A stretch of DNA of 60,660 nt from Acidobacteriota bacterium (GTDB lineage Bacteria > Actinomycetota > Acidimicrobiia > Acidimicrobiales > RAAP-2): the NCBI GenBank assembly GCA_028873575.1, contig JAGWHY010000006.1, positions 1-60,660 on the forward strand. Reading direction: 5' to 3'. The notes below the pieces were generated by a model, which saw nothing but the letters and a program-made list of their open reading frames with translations, did not search any database and was not told the origin of the DNA. The position numbers were made by a program, and so were the translations under genes. Positions 37,526-46,308 of this stretch are shown in pieces (positions within the stretch are counted from its first letter, which is position 1; every line of letters starts with the position of its first letter).

Positions 37526-38343
37526 CGCTGAGCGCACCGCAGATTCGTGCACGCAAGCGGCGCCACGGGGCGGCGCCCCTGGTAATGGTGACGGCCTACG
37601 ACGAGCCGGGCGCGCGCTTCGCCACGGCGGCGGGGGTCGATTTGATCTTGGTGGGCGACTCAGTAGCCAACGTGGTCTTGGGTCACGACGACACGCTCCA
37701 CGTCTCACTCGAGGCCATGTGCCACCACGTCCGGGCCGTCGCGGCCGCTCGCCCGGACGCGCACGTGGTTGGTGACATGCCTTGGATGAGCTATCACGCG
37801 GGCGTCGACGAAAGCGTAAAGAACGCGGCCGCCCTGATTCGCGCCGGCGCGAACAGCGTCAAGCTCGAGGGAGGTCGCGTGCGGCGAGACGTCGTGCGCG
37901 CGATCTTGGACGCGGAAATCCCCGTCATGGGTCACCTCGGACTCACGCCTCAGAGCGTTATGGCCTTTGGCGGCTTCAAAGTGCAGGCCAAGACGCGCGA
38001 AGCGGCTGCGGCATTGATCCTCGACGCAAAAGTCCTTCAAGACGAGGGCGTCTTCGCGCTCGTCGTCGAAGGCGTGCCGAGTCTGGTCGGTACGCAGTTA
38101 ACCGAGGCTCTAGAAATCCCGACGATCGGCATTGGGGCCGGCCCCGACACCGACGGCCAGGTGCTGGTGTTCCATGACTTGTTGGGCCTCGGAAATCGCA
38201 AGCCCGCGAAATTCGTACGTCAGTACGCCGATTTGGGCCCGTTGATCACTGGCGCGATTGCCCATTTCGCTGCCGACGTGCGCGAAGGCCGATTCCCCGG
38301 TCCCGACGAGGCCTACCCCAACCCCGAAGAGTTGACCCAGTAG
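37522..38343 (+). CDS. panB: Ketopantoate hydroxymethyltransferase
   Basis: 273 aa. The enzyme adds a formaldehyde unit from tetrahydrofolate to 2-oxoisovalerate in pantothenate synthesis. Motifs M-V-T-A-Y-D, V-G-D-S-V-A-N-V-V-L-G-H-D and G-H-L-G-L-T-P-Q-S are typical. The frame is open from 37465, but the ATG at 37522 is coupled to the previous stop. It lies before the ribosomal operon without a clear terminator in between. Confidence 0.95.
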   Translation: MTLSAPQIRARKRRHGAAPLVMVTAYDEPGARFATAAGVDLILVGDSVANVVLGHDDTLHVSLEAMCHHVRAVAAARPDAHVVGDMPWMSYHAGVDESVKNAAALIRAGANSVKLEGGRVRRDVVRAILDAEIPVMGHLGLTPQSVMAFGGFKVQAKTREAAAALILDAKVLQDEGVFALVVEGVPSLVGTQLTEALEIPTIGIGAGPDTDGQVLVFHDLLGLGNRKPAKFVRQYADLGPLITGAIAHFAADVREGRFPGPDEAYPNPEELTQ

Positions 38344-38362
38344 GGCGCGTTCGTCGACGCGG

Positions 38363-38368
38363 TAGACT
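38363..38368 (+). promoter_or_regulatory. Candidate −10 box of the rpsF operon
   Basis: TAGACT in the context GGTAGACTTG, about 100 bases before rpsF and just after the panB stop. No convincing −35 was seen, so this is tentative. Confidence 0.4.
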
Positions 38369-38372
38369 TGAA

Positions 38373-38465
38373 TTCCCACAAAAGTGGGGAAGTACAACGT
38401 CCCCTGCTCTGTCTTCCGCAGAGCCCGGCCTTCGGGTCTGGTCCAGAGGGAAAGGAAGGAAGCCC
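38373..38465 (+). promoter_or_regulatory. Structured rpsF leader with alternative hairpins
   Basis: Three stem-loops can form. Hairpin 1 is TTCCCAC–AAAA–GTGGGGA (38373–38390). Hairpin 2 is GCTCTG–loop–CAGAGC (38406–38424). In hairpin 3 the CAGA of hairpin 2 instead pairs with TCTG around CCCG–GCCTT–CGGG (38419–38440). Hairpins 2 and 3 exclude each other. rpsF leaders of many bacteria bind the S6:S18 complex for autoregulation; whether this is that motif is inference. The ribosome site GGAAGGA follows. Confidence 0.5.
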
Positions 38466-38786
38466 ATGAGGCCCTATGAAACCATGGTCGTGTTCGACAC
38501 GGCCGTCGACGCGCAGGCGATTCAAGTCGCCCTCGACCGCGCGCTCGAAACGATTCGCACCCACGGAGGAACTCCCGGTGCCATCGACCGTTGGGGGAAG
38601 CGTCCCTTGGCGTACGAGATCAACAAGCGTAAAGAGGGCTACTACGTCCTCGTGGAATTCGCGGGTGAGTCAGAGACCGTGGTCGAGCTCGACCGCATCT
38701 TGACTCTCTCCGACGAGGTTCTGCGCTTCAAGATCTTGCGTCGAGTTACGCGTACCGCACCCCGTCGCGCTCCGGCGTCGGCGTAG
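38466..38786 (+). CDS. rpsF: 30S ribosomal protein S6
   Basis: 106 aa, complete bS6. It begins M-R-P-Y-E-T-M-V-V-F-D and contains R-W-G-K-R-P-L-A-Y-E-I. It pairs with S18 in the 30S platform. First gene of a four-gene operon. Confidence 0.97.
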   Translation: MRPYETMVVFDTAVDAQAIQVALDRALETIRTHGGTPGAIDRWGKRPLAYEINKRKEGYYVLVEFAGESETVVELDRILTLSDEVLRFKILRRVTRTAPRRAPASA

Positions 38787-38813
38787 GTCCGGCGACCGAG
38801 CAAAGGAGCACTA

Positions 38814-39263
38814 ATGGCTGACAATTCCATCACCGTGGTCGGCAACGTGACGCGCGACCCCGAACTGAAGTTTCTCAATAGTGGGCAGGCGGCGCTACGC
38901 CTTTCCATCGCGGTCAACCGCCGCTGGCTGAACCGCCAGACCCAGGAGTGGGACGAGAAGGTCTCGTACTTCGAAGTCGCCGGCTACGGCCCCATGGCGG
39001 AGAACGCCGCTAACTCGCTGCAAAAGGGCACCCGCGTGATCGTCACCGGACGCCTAGAGCAGCGCAGCTGGGAGACGGAGAACGGTGACAAGCGTTCGAT
39101 CGTTGAGATCAACGCCGACGAGATTGCCCCGTCTTTGCGCTTCGCGACCGCCGTGGTCACGAAGACCCCGCGCCCCGAGGGGGGTTACCAATCCGGTGAC
39201 CGTCCCCAGAGTTCGCGCCCGACCGAAACCCCCACGTACGCCTTTGATGAGGAGCCCTTCTAA
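38814..39263 (+). CDS. ssb: Single-strand DNA-binding protein
   Basis: 149 aa. OB-fold residues 1–105 are typical (N[14 protein letters not shown]). The C-terminal tail ends in acidic E-E-P-F, the short form of the D-D-I-P-F-type tip that binds partner proteins; Pro/Ser-rich spacer precedes it. Its stop overlaps the rpsR start. Confidence 0.95.
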   Translation: MADNSITVVGNVTRDPELKFLNSGQAALRLSIAVNRRWLNRQTQEWDEKVSYFEVAGYGPMAENAANSLQKGTRVIVTGRLEQRSWETENGDKRSIVEINADEIAPSLRFATAVVTKTPRPEGGYQSGDRPQSSRPTETPTYAFDEEPF

Positions 39264-39721
39264 TGCCCCGTATTAATAACCCCAAACCGCCGAAGCGCGC
39301 GCCGAAAATTGACACGCGTCGCGGCGCCAAGAAGAAGCCGTGCTCGTTCTGCCAGCACGGTGTTGGCACGGTCGACTACAAGGATCTCGCGCAGTTGCGT
39401 AAGTACATCTCCGACCGCGGCAAGATTCGTGGTCGCAAGGTGTCGGGCAACTGTCAACAGCACCAGCGCGACGTGACCGACGCGATTAAGACGGCGCGCG
39501 AACTCGCGCTCTTGCCGTACACGCAGCGCACGGTGACCGAGCGTCGCGGTGGCCGCGGCGGTCGTGACGGTGGACGTGACGACCGTGGACGTGGTCCGCG
39601 TGCCGACCGTGACCGTGACGGTGACGCGACCACGACGAGCGACGCGGTGAGCGACGACGAGGTCATGGCGCTCGTCGGCGCGCCCGAGGGTGTCGACGCG
39701 ACCGAGGAGGAGAGCGAATGA
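39263..39721 (+). CDS. rpsR: 30S ribosomal protein S18 with long C-terminal extension
   Basis: 152 aa; usual S18 is 75–95 aa. Residues 25–90 are the normal core, with C-S-F-C and a further C and H that fit the zinc-type S18, and the [17 protein letters not shown] segment. From about residue 94 a tail begins: first Arg/Gly/Asp-rich ([13 protein letters not shown]), then acidic (D-D-E-V...E-E-E-S-E). The start is TAATG after ssb; the stop overlaps rplI as ATGA, so the extension is really translated in this frame. Such a tail was not expected from the family. Confidence 0.93.
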   Translation: MPRINNPKPPKRAPKIDTRRGAKKKPCSFCQHGVGTVDYKDLAQLRKYISDRGKIRGRKVSGNCQQHQRDVTDAIKTARELALLPYTQRTVTERRGGRGGRDGGRDDRGRGPRADRDRDGDATTTSDAVSDDEVMALVGAPEGVDATEEESE

Positions 39722-40164
39722 AGGTTCTCTTGAGAAGTGACGTTAAGGGTGTTGGCCGACGCGGCGACATCGTCGAGGTGAAGTCGGGCTACGCCCGTAA
39801 CTTCCTTTTGCCGAGCGGCGCCGCACTTTCGGCGAGCTCGTCAACGGAGCTCCAGGCGGCCGCGATGCGTCGTGCCCGAGACCTGCGTGACGCGAAGAGC
39901 CGCGAGGCGGCTCTGACGCAAAAGGGCGTCATCGAGTCGGCGAAGCTCACCATCGCGGCACGGGCCGGCACCAACGGTCGCCTCTTTGGTTCGGTGACCG
40001 AGAGCGACGTCGTGAACGCCTTGCGTAGCGCGACGAACATCTCCCTCGACCGCCACGCGGTGCACATGAGCGAGCACCTGAAGGAACTGGGGGCCGCGAC
40101 CGTCAGTGTCGATCTCTTCGACGGCGTTACGGCGACCGTCTCCATTGAGGTCATCGCGAAGTAG
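39718..40164 (+). CDS. rplI: 50S ribosomal protein L9
   Basis: 148 aa, complete bL9 with the N-terminal domain ([21 protein letters not shown]-x-G-Y-A-R-N) and a helical linker. Last gene of the operon, followed by a terminator. Confidence 0.97.
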   Translation: MKVLLRSDVKGVGRRGDIVEVKSGYARNFLLPSGAALSASSSTELQAAAMRRARDLRDAKSREAALTQKGVIESAKLTIAARAGTNGRLFGSVTESDVVNALRSATNISLDRHAVHMSEHLKELGAATVSVDLFDGVTATVSIEVIAK

Positions 40165-40183
40165 AACGTCAGTTTGCAGGACC

Positions 40184-40211
40184 AACGGCCGGGGCGCACG
40201 CCCCGGCCGTT
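40184..40211 (+). terminator. Terminator of the rpsF–rplI operon
   Basis: An 11-base stem (AACGGCCGGGG and complement) with a short loop, followed by GTCGTTTTT. It lies 20 bases after the rplI stop. Confidence 0.88.
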
Positions 40212-40339
40212 GTCGTTTTTGGGTGTCGTGATGTCACAGCGGGCGGCGAGACTTTGGTTCAATGGAAGTTAGGCACAGGCATTTCCACACGATGAGCATC
40301 TTGTGGCGCACAAGCAAAATCGACAACCGTTGAGTACTT

Positions 40340-41701
40340 ATGACGCAGATTGAATCGGAACGCAGTCGCCAGGTCCCCGGACGAGTACCACCGAGCGCGA
40401 TCGAGGCCGAAGAGTCCCTTATTGGGGCGATGCTGCTCTCGCCCGAGGCGGTCTCAATCGCCTACGAAACGGTGCAGGCCGAGGACTTCTATCGACCATT
40501 GCACGGTCAGATCTACAGCGCCATTATTGCCCTCACGCACGCGGCCGAGCCGGTTGACTACGTCACGGTGCAAGCCAAGTTGCAAGAGCGCGGGTCGGGC
40601 GCGGTGGAACTAGGGGTCCTCTCCGCACTGCAACTCAACACACCCTCCGCGTCGAACGCGCAGCACTACGCCGAGATCGTGCGTGAGAAGGCGCAACAAC
40701 GTCGGTTGATTAGCGCCGCGGGCGAGATCGTCGACGACGCCTATCAGGCCACGGACGACGTGACGGCGCTGATTGACGAGGCGGAGCGCAAGATTAACGC
40801 CATCGGTGACAATCGAAAAATTGACTCCGTTTCGCCACTGCAACGCCTCCTCCTCGCCGAGGCCGACATCTTGGAACAACGCGGTGAGACTCGCGGTCAG
40901 TTCAACGGTCTGGAGACGGGTTACAAGTCACTTGACGCGATTTTGCAAGGACTTCAGCCAAGTTCGATGACGATCGTGGGCGCTCGTCCGGGTACCGGAA
41001 AGACGGCCTTCGCGCTCGGCATTCTGATTCACGTGGGCGCGGTGGTGGGCCGGCCGGCGCTTTTCTTTTCGCTGGAAATGAGCCGTCAAGAATTAGCGGA
41101 GCGCATTCTCGCCTCGACCGCGCGCATCGACTCGTCGAAGCTGCGCACCGGTGACCTCAACCAGCACGACTGGGACCGCGCGCACGACGCCTTCAGTCAG
41201 TTGCAATCGGCGAAGATTTTCATCGACGACAATCCAAGTCTGACCGTGATGGACGTGCGCGCGCGCGCCCGACGGATTAAGCAACAAAACGGTGACCTGG
41301 GCATCGTGATCGTGGACTATCTCCAACTCATGTCCTCGCGCGGGCGATCGGAGAATCGTCAAGTCGAGGTCGCCGAGATGAGTCGATCGCTCAAAATCTT
41401 GGCGCGCGAACTCGAGTGTCCCGTAGTGGCTCTGTCGCAGTTGTCGCGCAAGCTCGAGGACCGCGCCGACAAGCGTCCCATGATGTCGGACCTTCGTGAA
41501 TCGGGTTCGCTGGAGCAAGACGCCGACGTCGTGCTGTTTCTCTTTCGTCCGGAGATTTACGGCGAGGTGTCCAACGATCAGAAAGCGGACGCCGAGGTCA
41601 TCGTGGGTAAGAACCGTAACGGCCCCACGCGCACCGCTCACTTGACGTGGCGAGGGGAGTTCGCGCGCTTCGACAACGTGGCGGACGCGCGAACGATCTA
41701 G
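40340..41701 (+). CDS. dnaB: Replicative DNA helicase
   Basis: 453 aa, no intein. N-terminal domain with P-P-S-A-I-E-A-E-E-S-L-I-G-A-M-L; RecA-like domain with Walker A G-A-R-P-G-T-G-K-T (about 213–221), and late M-S-D-L-R-E-S-G-S-L-E-Q-D-A-D. It unwinds the fork ahead of the polymerase. Upstream 40212–40339 has no gene and probably a promoter. Confidence 0.96.
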   Translation: MTQIESERSRQVPGRVPPSAIEAEESLIGAMLLSPEAVSIAYETVQAEDFYRPLHGQIYSAIIALTHAAEPVDYVTVQAKLQERGSGAVELGVLSALQLNTPSASNAQHYAEIVREKAQQRRLISAAGEIVDDAYQATDDVTALIDEAERKINAIGDNRKIDSVSPLQRLLLAEADILEQRGETRGQFNGLETGYKSLDAILQGLQPSSMTIVGARPGTGKTAFALGILIHVGAVVGRPALFFSLEMSRQELAERILASTARIDSSKLRTGDLNQHDWDRAHDAFSQLQSAKIFIDDNPSLTVMDVRARARRIKQQNGDLGIVIVDYLQLMSSRGRSENRQVEVAEMSRSLKILARELECPVVALSQLSRKLEDRADKRPMMSDLRESGSLEQDADVVLFLFRPEIYGEVSNDQKADAEVIVGKNRNGPTRTAHLTWRGEFARFDNVADARTI

Positions 41702-41931
41702 GTCGCGCCGCGCGTTGCTTCCAGCGAGTTGTTCGATGTCGCGTCGGTCACCTTTACACCACGACCTGGATTCCGGGGGTCTCGTTCAAGTCACTACGGC
41801 TCGGTCGACGTCGACTGCAGTACTGCCCGGTGGGGCGGCACTGGTCGACGTGCGCCCGCGTCGACGTGAACACGCTGACCGCGGACGAACGCGACCGGGC
41901 GCGCGAGGTCCACGATGTTCGACTGCCCTAG
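41647..41931 (+). CDS. Small conserved protein of unknown function after dnaB
   Basis: The convincing part is residues 27–94 of this frame (about 41728–41931). It contains C-R-V-G-H-L-Y-T-T-T-W-I-P-G-V-S-F-K-S-L-R-L-G, Y-C-P-V-G-R-H-W-S and an L-T-A-D-E-R-D-R-A tail. It resembles a small actinobacterial family of about 70 aa with two C-containing motifs. No ATG, GTG or TTG lies at the expected start (position of GTT at 41728), so the only standard start in frame is a GTG inside the end of dnaB. Start or frame error is possible; the product may bind metal. Confidence 0.5.
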   Translation: MARGVRALRQRGGRANDLGRAARCFQRVVRCRVGHLYTTTWIPGVSFKSLRLGRRRLQYCPVGRHWSTCARVDVNTLTADERDRAREVHDVRLP

Positions 41932-41953
41932 CGAATGACGCGAGTCCCGTTCA

Positions 41954-42730
41954 CTATTTTGGCTGCATCCGAATGCCGGCGTCGACGCGAATTGATTCCG
42001 CGTTCATGTAGCTGTTAGCGAGAAGTTCGACGGCCATCGACGCGAACTCGTCGGCGAATCCCAGACGCTTGGGGAAGAGCACGCCCGCGCCGAGTCGGGC
42101 CTTGAACTCGTCGGAGGCGGGACCCGTGCCGTAGATTGGCGTGTCAATCAGTCCCGGCAGAATGCAGTTGGCGCGCACGCCAATGGCGGCGAGGTCGCGG
42201 GCGAGGGGCAACGTTAAACCGACGACGCCACCCTTGGACGATGAGTAGGCCACCTGACCAATCTGCCCGTCCTCGGCGGCGACGGACGCGGTGTTCACGA
42301 TCGCGCCACGCATGTTGTCGGCGTCGGGCGTGTTGTGGCTCATAGCCGTCGCGGCGAGTCGACAGACGTTGAACGTGCCAATCAGGTTGATTTCGATGAC
42401 TTTGCGGTAGAGGTCCAAGTCGTGCGCGGAGGCGTACTCGCCGTCCTTGCCAATGGTGCGCGTCGCCCAGCCAATGCCGGCGCAGTTGACGGCACTCCAG
42501 AGCGGAGCCATCGCCTTAGCCGCCTCAACGGCGGCGATGACTTGATCGGTGTTCGTCACGTCGCAGTGCACGTACGCACCACCAATCTCCTGCGCGATCA
42601 TGGCGCCGCGCTCGTCGTTTAAATCCGCGACGACGACCTTGACGCCGCGCGCGGCCAGCGCGCGTGCGGTCGATTCGCCCAGTCCGGAGGCGCCTCCGGT
42701 CACGACGGCTGAAGTGTTGTTGAGTTCCAT
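41954..42730 (-). CDS. SDR dehydrogenase (3-hydroxyacyl-CoA dehydrogenase type 2 like)
   Basis: 258 aa classical SDR. Rossmann motif T-G-G-A-S-G-L-G (11–18), catalytic Ser149, Tyr162 and Lys166 (Y-S-S-S-K). N-C-A-G strand and the L-P-G-L-I-D-T-P segment fit the type-2 hydroxyacyl-CoA group, which uses NAD. It probably works in fatty-acid or branched-chain breakdown; substrate not shown. Single gene, opposite to dnaB. Confidence 0.9.
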   Translation of the reverse strand: MELNNTSAVVTGGASGLGESTARALAARGVKVVVADLNDERGAMIAQEIGGAYVHCDVTNTDQVIAAVEAAKAMAPLWSAVNCAGIGWATRTIGKDGEYASAHDLDLYRKVIEINLIGTFNVCRLAATAMSHNTPDADNMRGAIVNTASVAAEDGQIGQVAYSSSKGGVVGLTLPLARDLAAIGVRANCILPGLIDTPIYGTGPASDEFKARLGAGVLFPKRLGFADEFASMAVELLANSYMNAESIRVDAGIRMQPK

Positions 42731-42923
42731 GGGGCTCCTGTCGTAGGTTCAGCGGCGTCGCTGAACATGCACAGAGTCAAGCAGACCGCGGGGGATGGGT
42801 GTGGCCGATTTCGCCGCCCCACGTCGAAAGCTCGGTCGTCGCGGTTCTGACCACGCGTGACGTACGTCTCGCCAAATCGATTGACGTGGTGCTCGTTCGC
42901 GCTGGCGCGCGTAGCCTCACTAC

Positions 42924-43964
42924 GTGACGTCGCTCTACGAAGTGTCCCGAGAAGAACTGAGCGCGCTGCTCGAAGGTCAGCCGCGATACCGCGTCGACCA
43001 GATCTGGCACGGGCTCTGGAATACGAACGAGACGCTGGCGACGCTTTCGACTATTCCCAAGGCTCTTCGCGCGTCGCTGTCGGCCCAGTTCCCTAGTTCG
43101 CTTCGTGTCGTTGATGAGGTCGCGAGCGACCAGGGCGCGACGCGTAAGTGGGTGCTGGAACTTCACGACGGCTCCACGATTGAGACCGTGCTGATGCACT
43201 ACGAGGATCGAGCGACGGTCTGCGTCTCGTCGCAAGCCGGTTGCGCCATGGGTTGCACCTTCTGCGCGACCGGTCAGGCTGGTTTTTCGCGACAGTTGCG
43301 TGTGGGGGAAGTCATCGAACAGGTGCTGTTCGCGGCCCGAGCGGCCGCGCCACGGCGATTGTCGAACGTGGTGTTCATGGGCATGGGCGAACCCCTCGCG
43401 AACTACCCCGTCACGGTGGAGGTTCTTCGCCGTCTTCAGGCGTATCGGGGGATGTCGGCGCGCCACCTGACGGTTTCGACGGTGGGTGTGGCACCGGCGA
43501 TTGAGCGATTGGCGAAAGAGGGTCTGCCGGTCACCCTCGCGGTGAGTTTGCACGCGGCGAACGACGAGACCCGCAATGAACTGGTGCCGCTGAATCGTCG
43601 GTATCCACTCGCGCGTCTCCACGAGGCGTGCGTGGTGTGGAACGAGACCACCAAACGACGGTTGAGTTTCGAGTGGGCGCTTATCGACGGCGTGAACGAC
43701 ACCCCGCGCGCGGCGCAGGAGTTGGCGGCGTACGCGAGCGGGCTCGCGGCGCACGTGAATCTGATCCCGCTCAATCCGACGCCCGGCTTTCTCGTGCGCG
43801 GTTCGACGGCCGAGCGCGTTCGAGACTTTCGCGACCATCTCGAAGCCTTGGGCGTCAACGTCACCGTGCGTCAGACGCGGGGTCGCTCGATCGCCGCGGC
43901 CTGTGGTCAGTTAGCGAACGTCGCGAAGGCCAAGCGCACGACCGTTCGTTTGCGCACTACCTAA
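42924..43964 (+). CDS. rlmN: 23S rRNA/tRNA adenine-C2 methyltransferase RlmN
   Basis: 346 aa radical SAM enzyme. The cluster C107-x-x-x-C111-x-x-C114 (C-A-M-G-C-T-F-C) and a late Cys in I-A-A-A-C-G-Q are present. The gene starts at GTG (42924). A long opposite-strand frame (42777–43838) covers it and is only a shadow. Its stop overlaps the MFS stop on the other strand by 4 bases. Confidence 0.95.
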   Translation: MTSLYEVSREELSALLEGQPRYRVDQIWHGLWNTNETLATLSTIPKALRASLSAQFPSSLRVVDEVASDQGATRKWVLELHDGSTIETVLMHYEDRATVCVSSQAGCAMGCTFCATGQAGFSRQLRVGEVIEQVLFAARAAAPRRLSNVVFMGMGEPLANYPVTVEVLRRLQAYRGMSARHLTVSTVGVAPAIERLAKEGLPVTLAVSLHAANDETRNELVPLNRRYPLARLHEACVVWNETTKRRLSFEWALIDGVNDTPRAAQELAAYASGLAAHVNLIPLNPTPGFLVRGSTAERVRDFRDHLEALGVNVTVRQTRGRSIAAACGQLANVAKAKRTTVRLRTT

Positions 43965-45187
43965 AGCTGGTCGCTTTCCCAGAAGTGGGGGTAGCGCCGT
44001 ACGAGGGCCAGTACGCCCACGACGCAAGCGACGCCGCCCGAGACGATGGAAAACGTCGTCGACGTGAGGTTGGCGACGACGCCGGACTCCACGTCGCCGA
44101 GTCGAGGGCCGCCCGTCACCACGGCGAGCTGGATGGATGAGACGCGGCTACGAAACTCGTCGGTGATCGCGTTTTGCAGCATGGTGTTGCGCAGCACGTT
44201 GGAAATGACGTCGGTCGCGCCCGCGACGGCGAGGCAACCGAGTCCCACCCAGACGACGTGCACGACTCCAAAGAGCGCCATCACCGCTCCCCAAGCCACG
44301 ACGGCGAGGACCACGAGTCGGCCGCGTCGCTTGACGCGCGCGATCCACCCCGTAAAGATCGCCATGACCAGCGCCCCCGCGCCCGGCGCCGCGTACAGCA
44401 GGCCCAGCACCCGCGGCCCCCCGTGATAGATCGTGAGCGCGACGGCGGGAAACAGAGCGCGCGGTAGTCCAAAGACCATCGCGTTGAGGTCGGCGAGATA
44501 CACCGCCTGCGCCGTGGCGTGGCGACGAACGTACCCGAAGCCCTCGGTGATGGCTTTGAAAAGTCGGGCGCCCGTGTGGGCGTGGGCTGGAGGAATGGGC
44601 GCCATGAAAAAGGTCGCGATCGCCAGTACGGCGAACGTCGCGGCGTCGATGAAGTAGCACGACGCGAGACCGAGGCTCGCGAGCAGTACGCCGGCCAGCG
44701 ACGGCCCCACGACGGTGGCGAGATTAACGATGACTTGATTCACCGAGTAGGCCGCGACGAGCTGGTCGGGCGCGACCAAGCTCGGAATCGCCGACGATCG
44801 AAGTGGTCCGGCGAAGCCGCCGACGCCGGCGGCGACCGCGGCGAGCACGAAGAGGGCGAGCAAGCTGGGGTTGGCGACGCGCGCGTTGGCGCCCAGCGCG
44901 AAACTCGCGGCAGCCAGGACCAATGAACTCAGCACGAGCAGCGTTCGGCGGTCGAAACGATCACCGAAGGCCCCACCCCAGAGCGATCCCGCGATAAGGA
45001 ACGGCAGTTGGAGCAAGCTCGCGAGGCCGACCAAAAGACTCGAGTGGCTTGCTTGGTAGATCTGGTACGGCACCGCGACCAACGTCAAGTTACTGCCAAG
45101 TAGTGACACAAATTGACCGCTAAAGAGCAATCGGAAATTGCGACTGGTTCGTAAGGGTGTCAGGTCGACGAGGAGCCGAGGCACCAC
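43961..45187 (-). CDS. MFS transporter (EntS-like exporter group)
   Basis: 408 aa with about 12 membrane segments. The start F-R-L-L-F-S-G-Q-F-V-S-L-L-G-S and the loop G-D-R-F-D-R-R-T-L are typical of the MFS_3/EntS group of exporters for siderophores or drugs. The substrate is unknown. It is divergent from pdhA with a 53-base gap. Confidence 0.88.
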   Translation of the reverse strand: MVPRLLVDLTPLRTSRNFRLLFSGQFVSLLGSNLTLVAVPYQIYQASHSSLLVGLASLLQLPFLIAGSLWGGAFGDRFDRRTLLVLSSLVLAAASFALGANARVANPSLLALFVLAAVAAGVGGFAGPLRSSAIPSLVAPDQLVAAYSVNQVIVNLATVVGPSLAGVLLASLGLASCYFIDAATFAVLAIATFFMAPIPPAHAHTGARLFKAITEGFGYVRRHATAQAVYLADLNAMVFGLPRALFPAVALTIYHGGPRVLGLLYAAPGAGALVMAIFTGWIARVKRRGRLVVLAVVAWGAVMALFGVVHVVWVGLGCLAVAGATDVISNVLRNTMLQNAITDEFRSRVSSIQLAVVTGGPRLGDVESGVVANLTSTTFSIVSGGVACVVGVLALVRRYPHFWESDQL

Positions 45188-45240
45188 CGAATGCTACGAG
45201 AGTAAGGTGACCAACGGGGGTTGTGGTCTAAGGAGAGTCG

Positions 45241-46308
45241 ATGATCGACGAAGAACTAGTCCAGTTACTGACGCCCGAAGGTGAGCGCGTCAGCCACCCG
45301 GAGTACGCCTCGACACTCAGTGGTGAAGAGATTCTGAGTTTCTACCGCGACATGGTGATTATTCGTCGATTGTGCAACGAGTCAACGTCGCTGCAACGTC
45401 AAGGTCAACTCGCGCTGTGGGCGCCCGTGCAAGGTCAAGAGGCCGCGCAGATTGGCGCGGGTCGCGCGCTCGCGCCGATGGACTTCACTTTCCCGACGTA
45501 CCGCGAGCACGGTATCGCGTGGTGTCGCGGCGTGCCCCCCGAGGACATGTTGCGCCTCTTTCGTGCGGTCAGTAACGGTGGTTGGGATCCTCAGAAGTAC
45601 CGCCACTCCGTGCCCACGATCGTGCTCGGCAACCAGGCGCTGCACGCGGTGGGTTACGCCATGGGCGTGCAACGTGACGGCGCCGAAGAAGCCGTCTTGA
45701 CGTTCTTCGGCGACGGGGCGTCGAGTCAGGGCGACGTCCTCGAGTCCTTTGTGTGGGCCGCGTCGTTTAACGCACCCATAGTCTTTTTTTGTCAGAACAA
45801 CCAGTGGGGCATCTCGACGCCGATGTCGACGCAGTCGAAGATTCCCCTCTATCACCGCGCCCACGGTTTTGGCTTTCCCGGTGTGCGCGTCGACGGTAAC
45901 GACGTGCTCGCGGTCTACGAAGTGACGAAGCGCGCGCTCGAGAGCGCGCGCGAAGGCGGCGGGCCCACCCTCATCGAGGCCTACACCTATCGCCTGGGCG
46001 CGCACACGACGTCGGACGACCCGACGCGCTACCGCATTGACGCTGAGGTTGAGGTTTGGAAGCACCGTGACCCCATCGAGCGCGTGAAATCACTTTTGGT
46101 GCGCGAATTCAAGATTAAGACCAGCGTCTTTGACGATCTCGCGGCGGAGGCGGAGGCGCTGGCGCTCAAACTGCGCGACGACGTGCTCGCGATGGATCGC
46201 CCCGACCCTCGTTCGATGTTCGAACACGCCTACGCCGCGCCGCATCCACTTATTGATGAGGGACTTCGCGACATGGTGGAGCTCGGCGTCGGTGGAGGTG
46301 CGCACTGA
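45241..46308 (+). CDS. pdhA: 2-oxoacid dehydrogenase E1 component, alpha subunit (pyruvate dehydrogenase type)
   Basis: 355 aa thiamine-diphosphate enzyme subunit. The ThDP motif G-D-G-A-S-S-Q-G-D to N-N-Q-W-G-I-S is complete (about 155–190). It decarboxylates pyruvate or a branched-chain 2-oxoacid; the sequence does not decide. ATG with AAGGAGA site. Stop overlaps the next start as TGATG. First gene of a three-gene operon. Confidence 0.93.
   Translation: MIDEELVQLLTPEGERVSHPEYASTLSGEEILSFYRDMVIIRRLCNESTSLQRQGQLALWAPVQGQEAAQIGAGRALAPMDFTFPTYREHGIAWCRGVPPEDMLRLFRAVSNGGWDPQKYRHSVPTIVLGNQALHAVGYAMGVQRDGAEEAVLTFFGDGASSQGDVLESFVWAASFNAPIVFFCQNNQWGISTPMSTQSKIPLYHRAHGFGFPGVRVDGNDVLAVYEVTKRALESAREGGGPTLIEAYTYRLGAHTTSDDPTRYRIDAEVEVWKHRDPIERVKSLLVREFKIKTSVFDDLAAEAEALALKLRDDVLAMDRPDPRSMFEHAYAAPHPLIDEGLRDMVELGVGGGAH

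Noticed and set aside
42777-43838. Long minus-strand frame of 353 codons
   Set aside because: It lies opposite rlmN, which has all catalytic motifs; the frame is Arg/His-rich and is a composition shadow.
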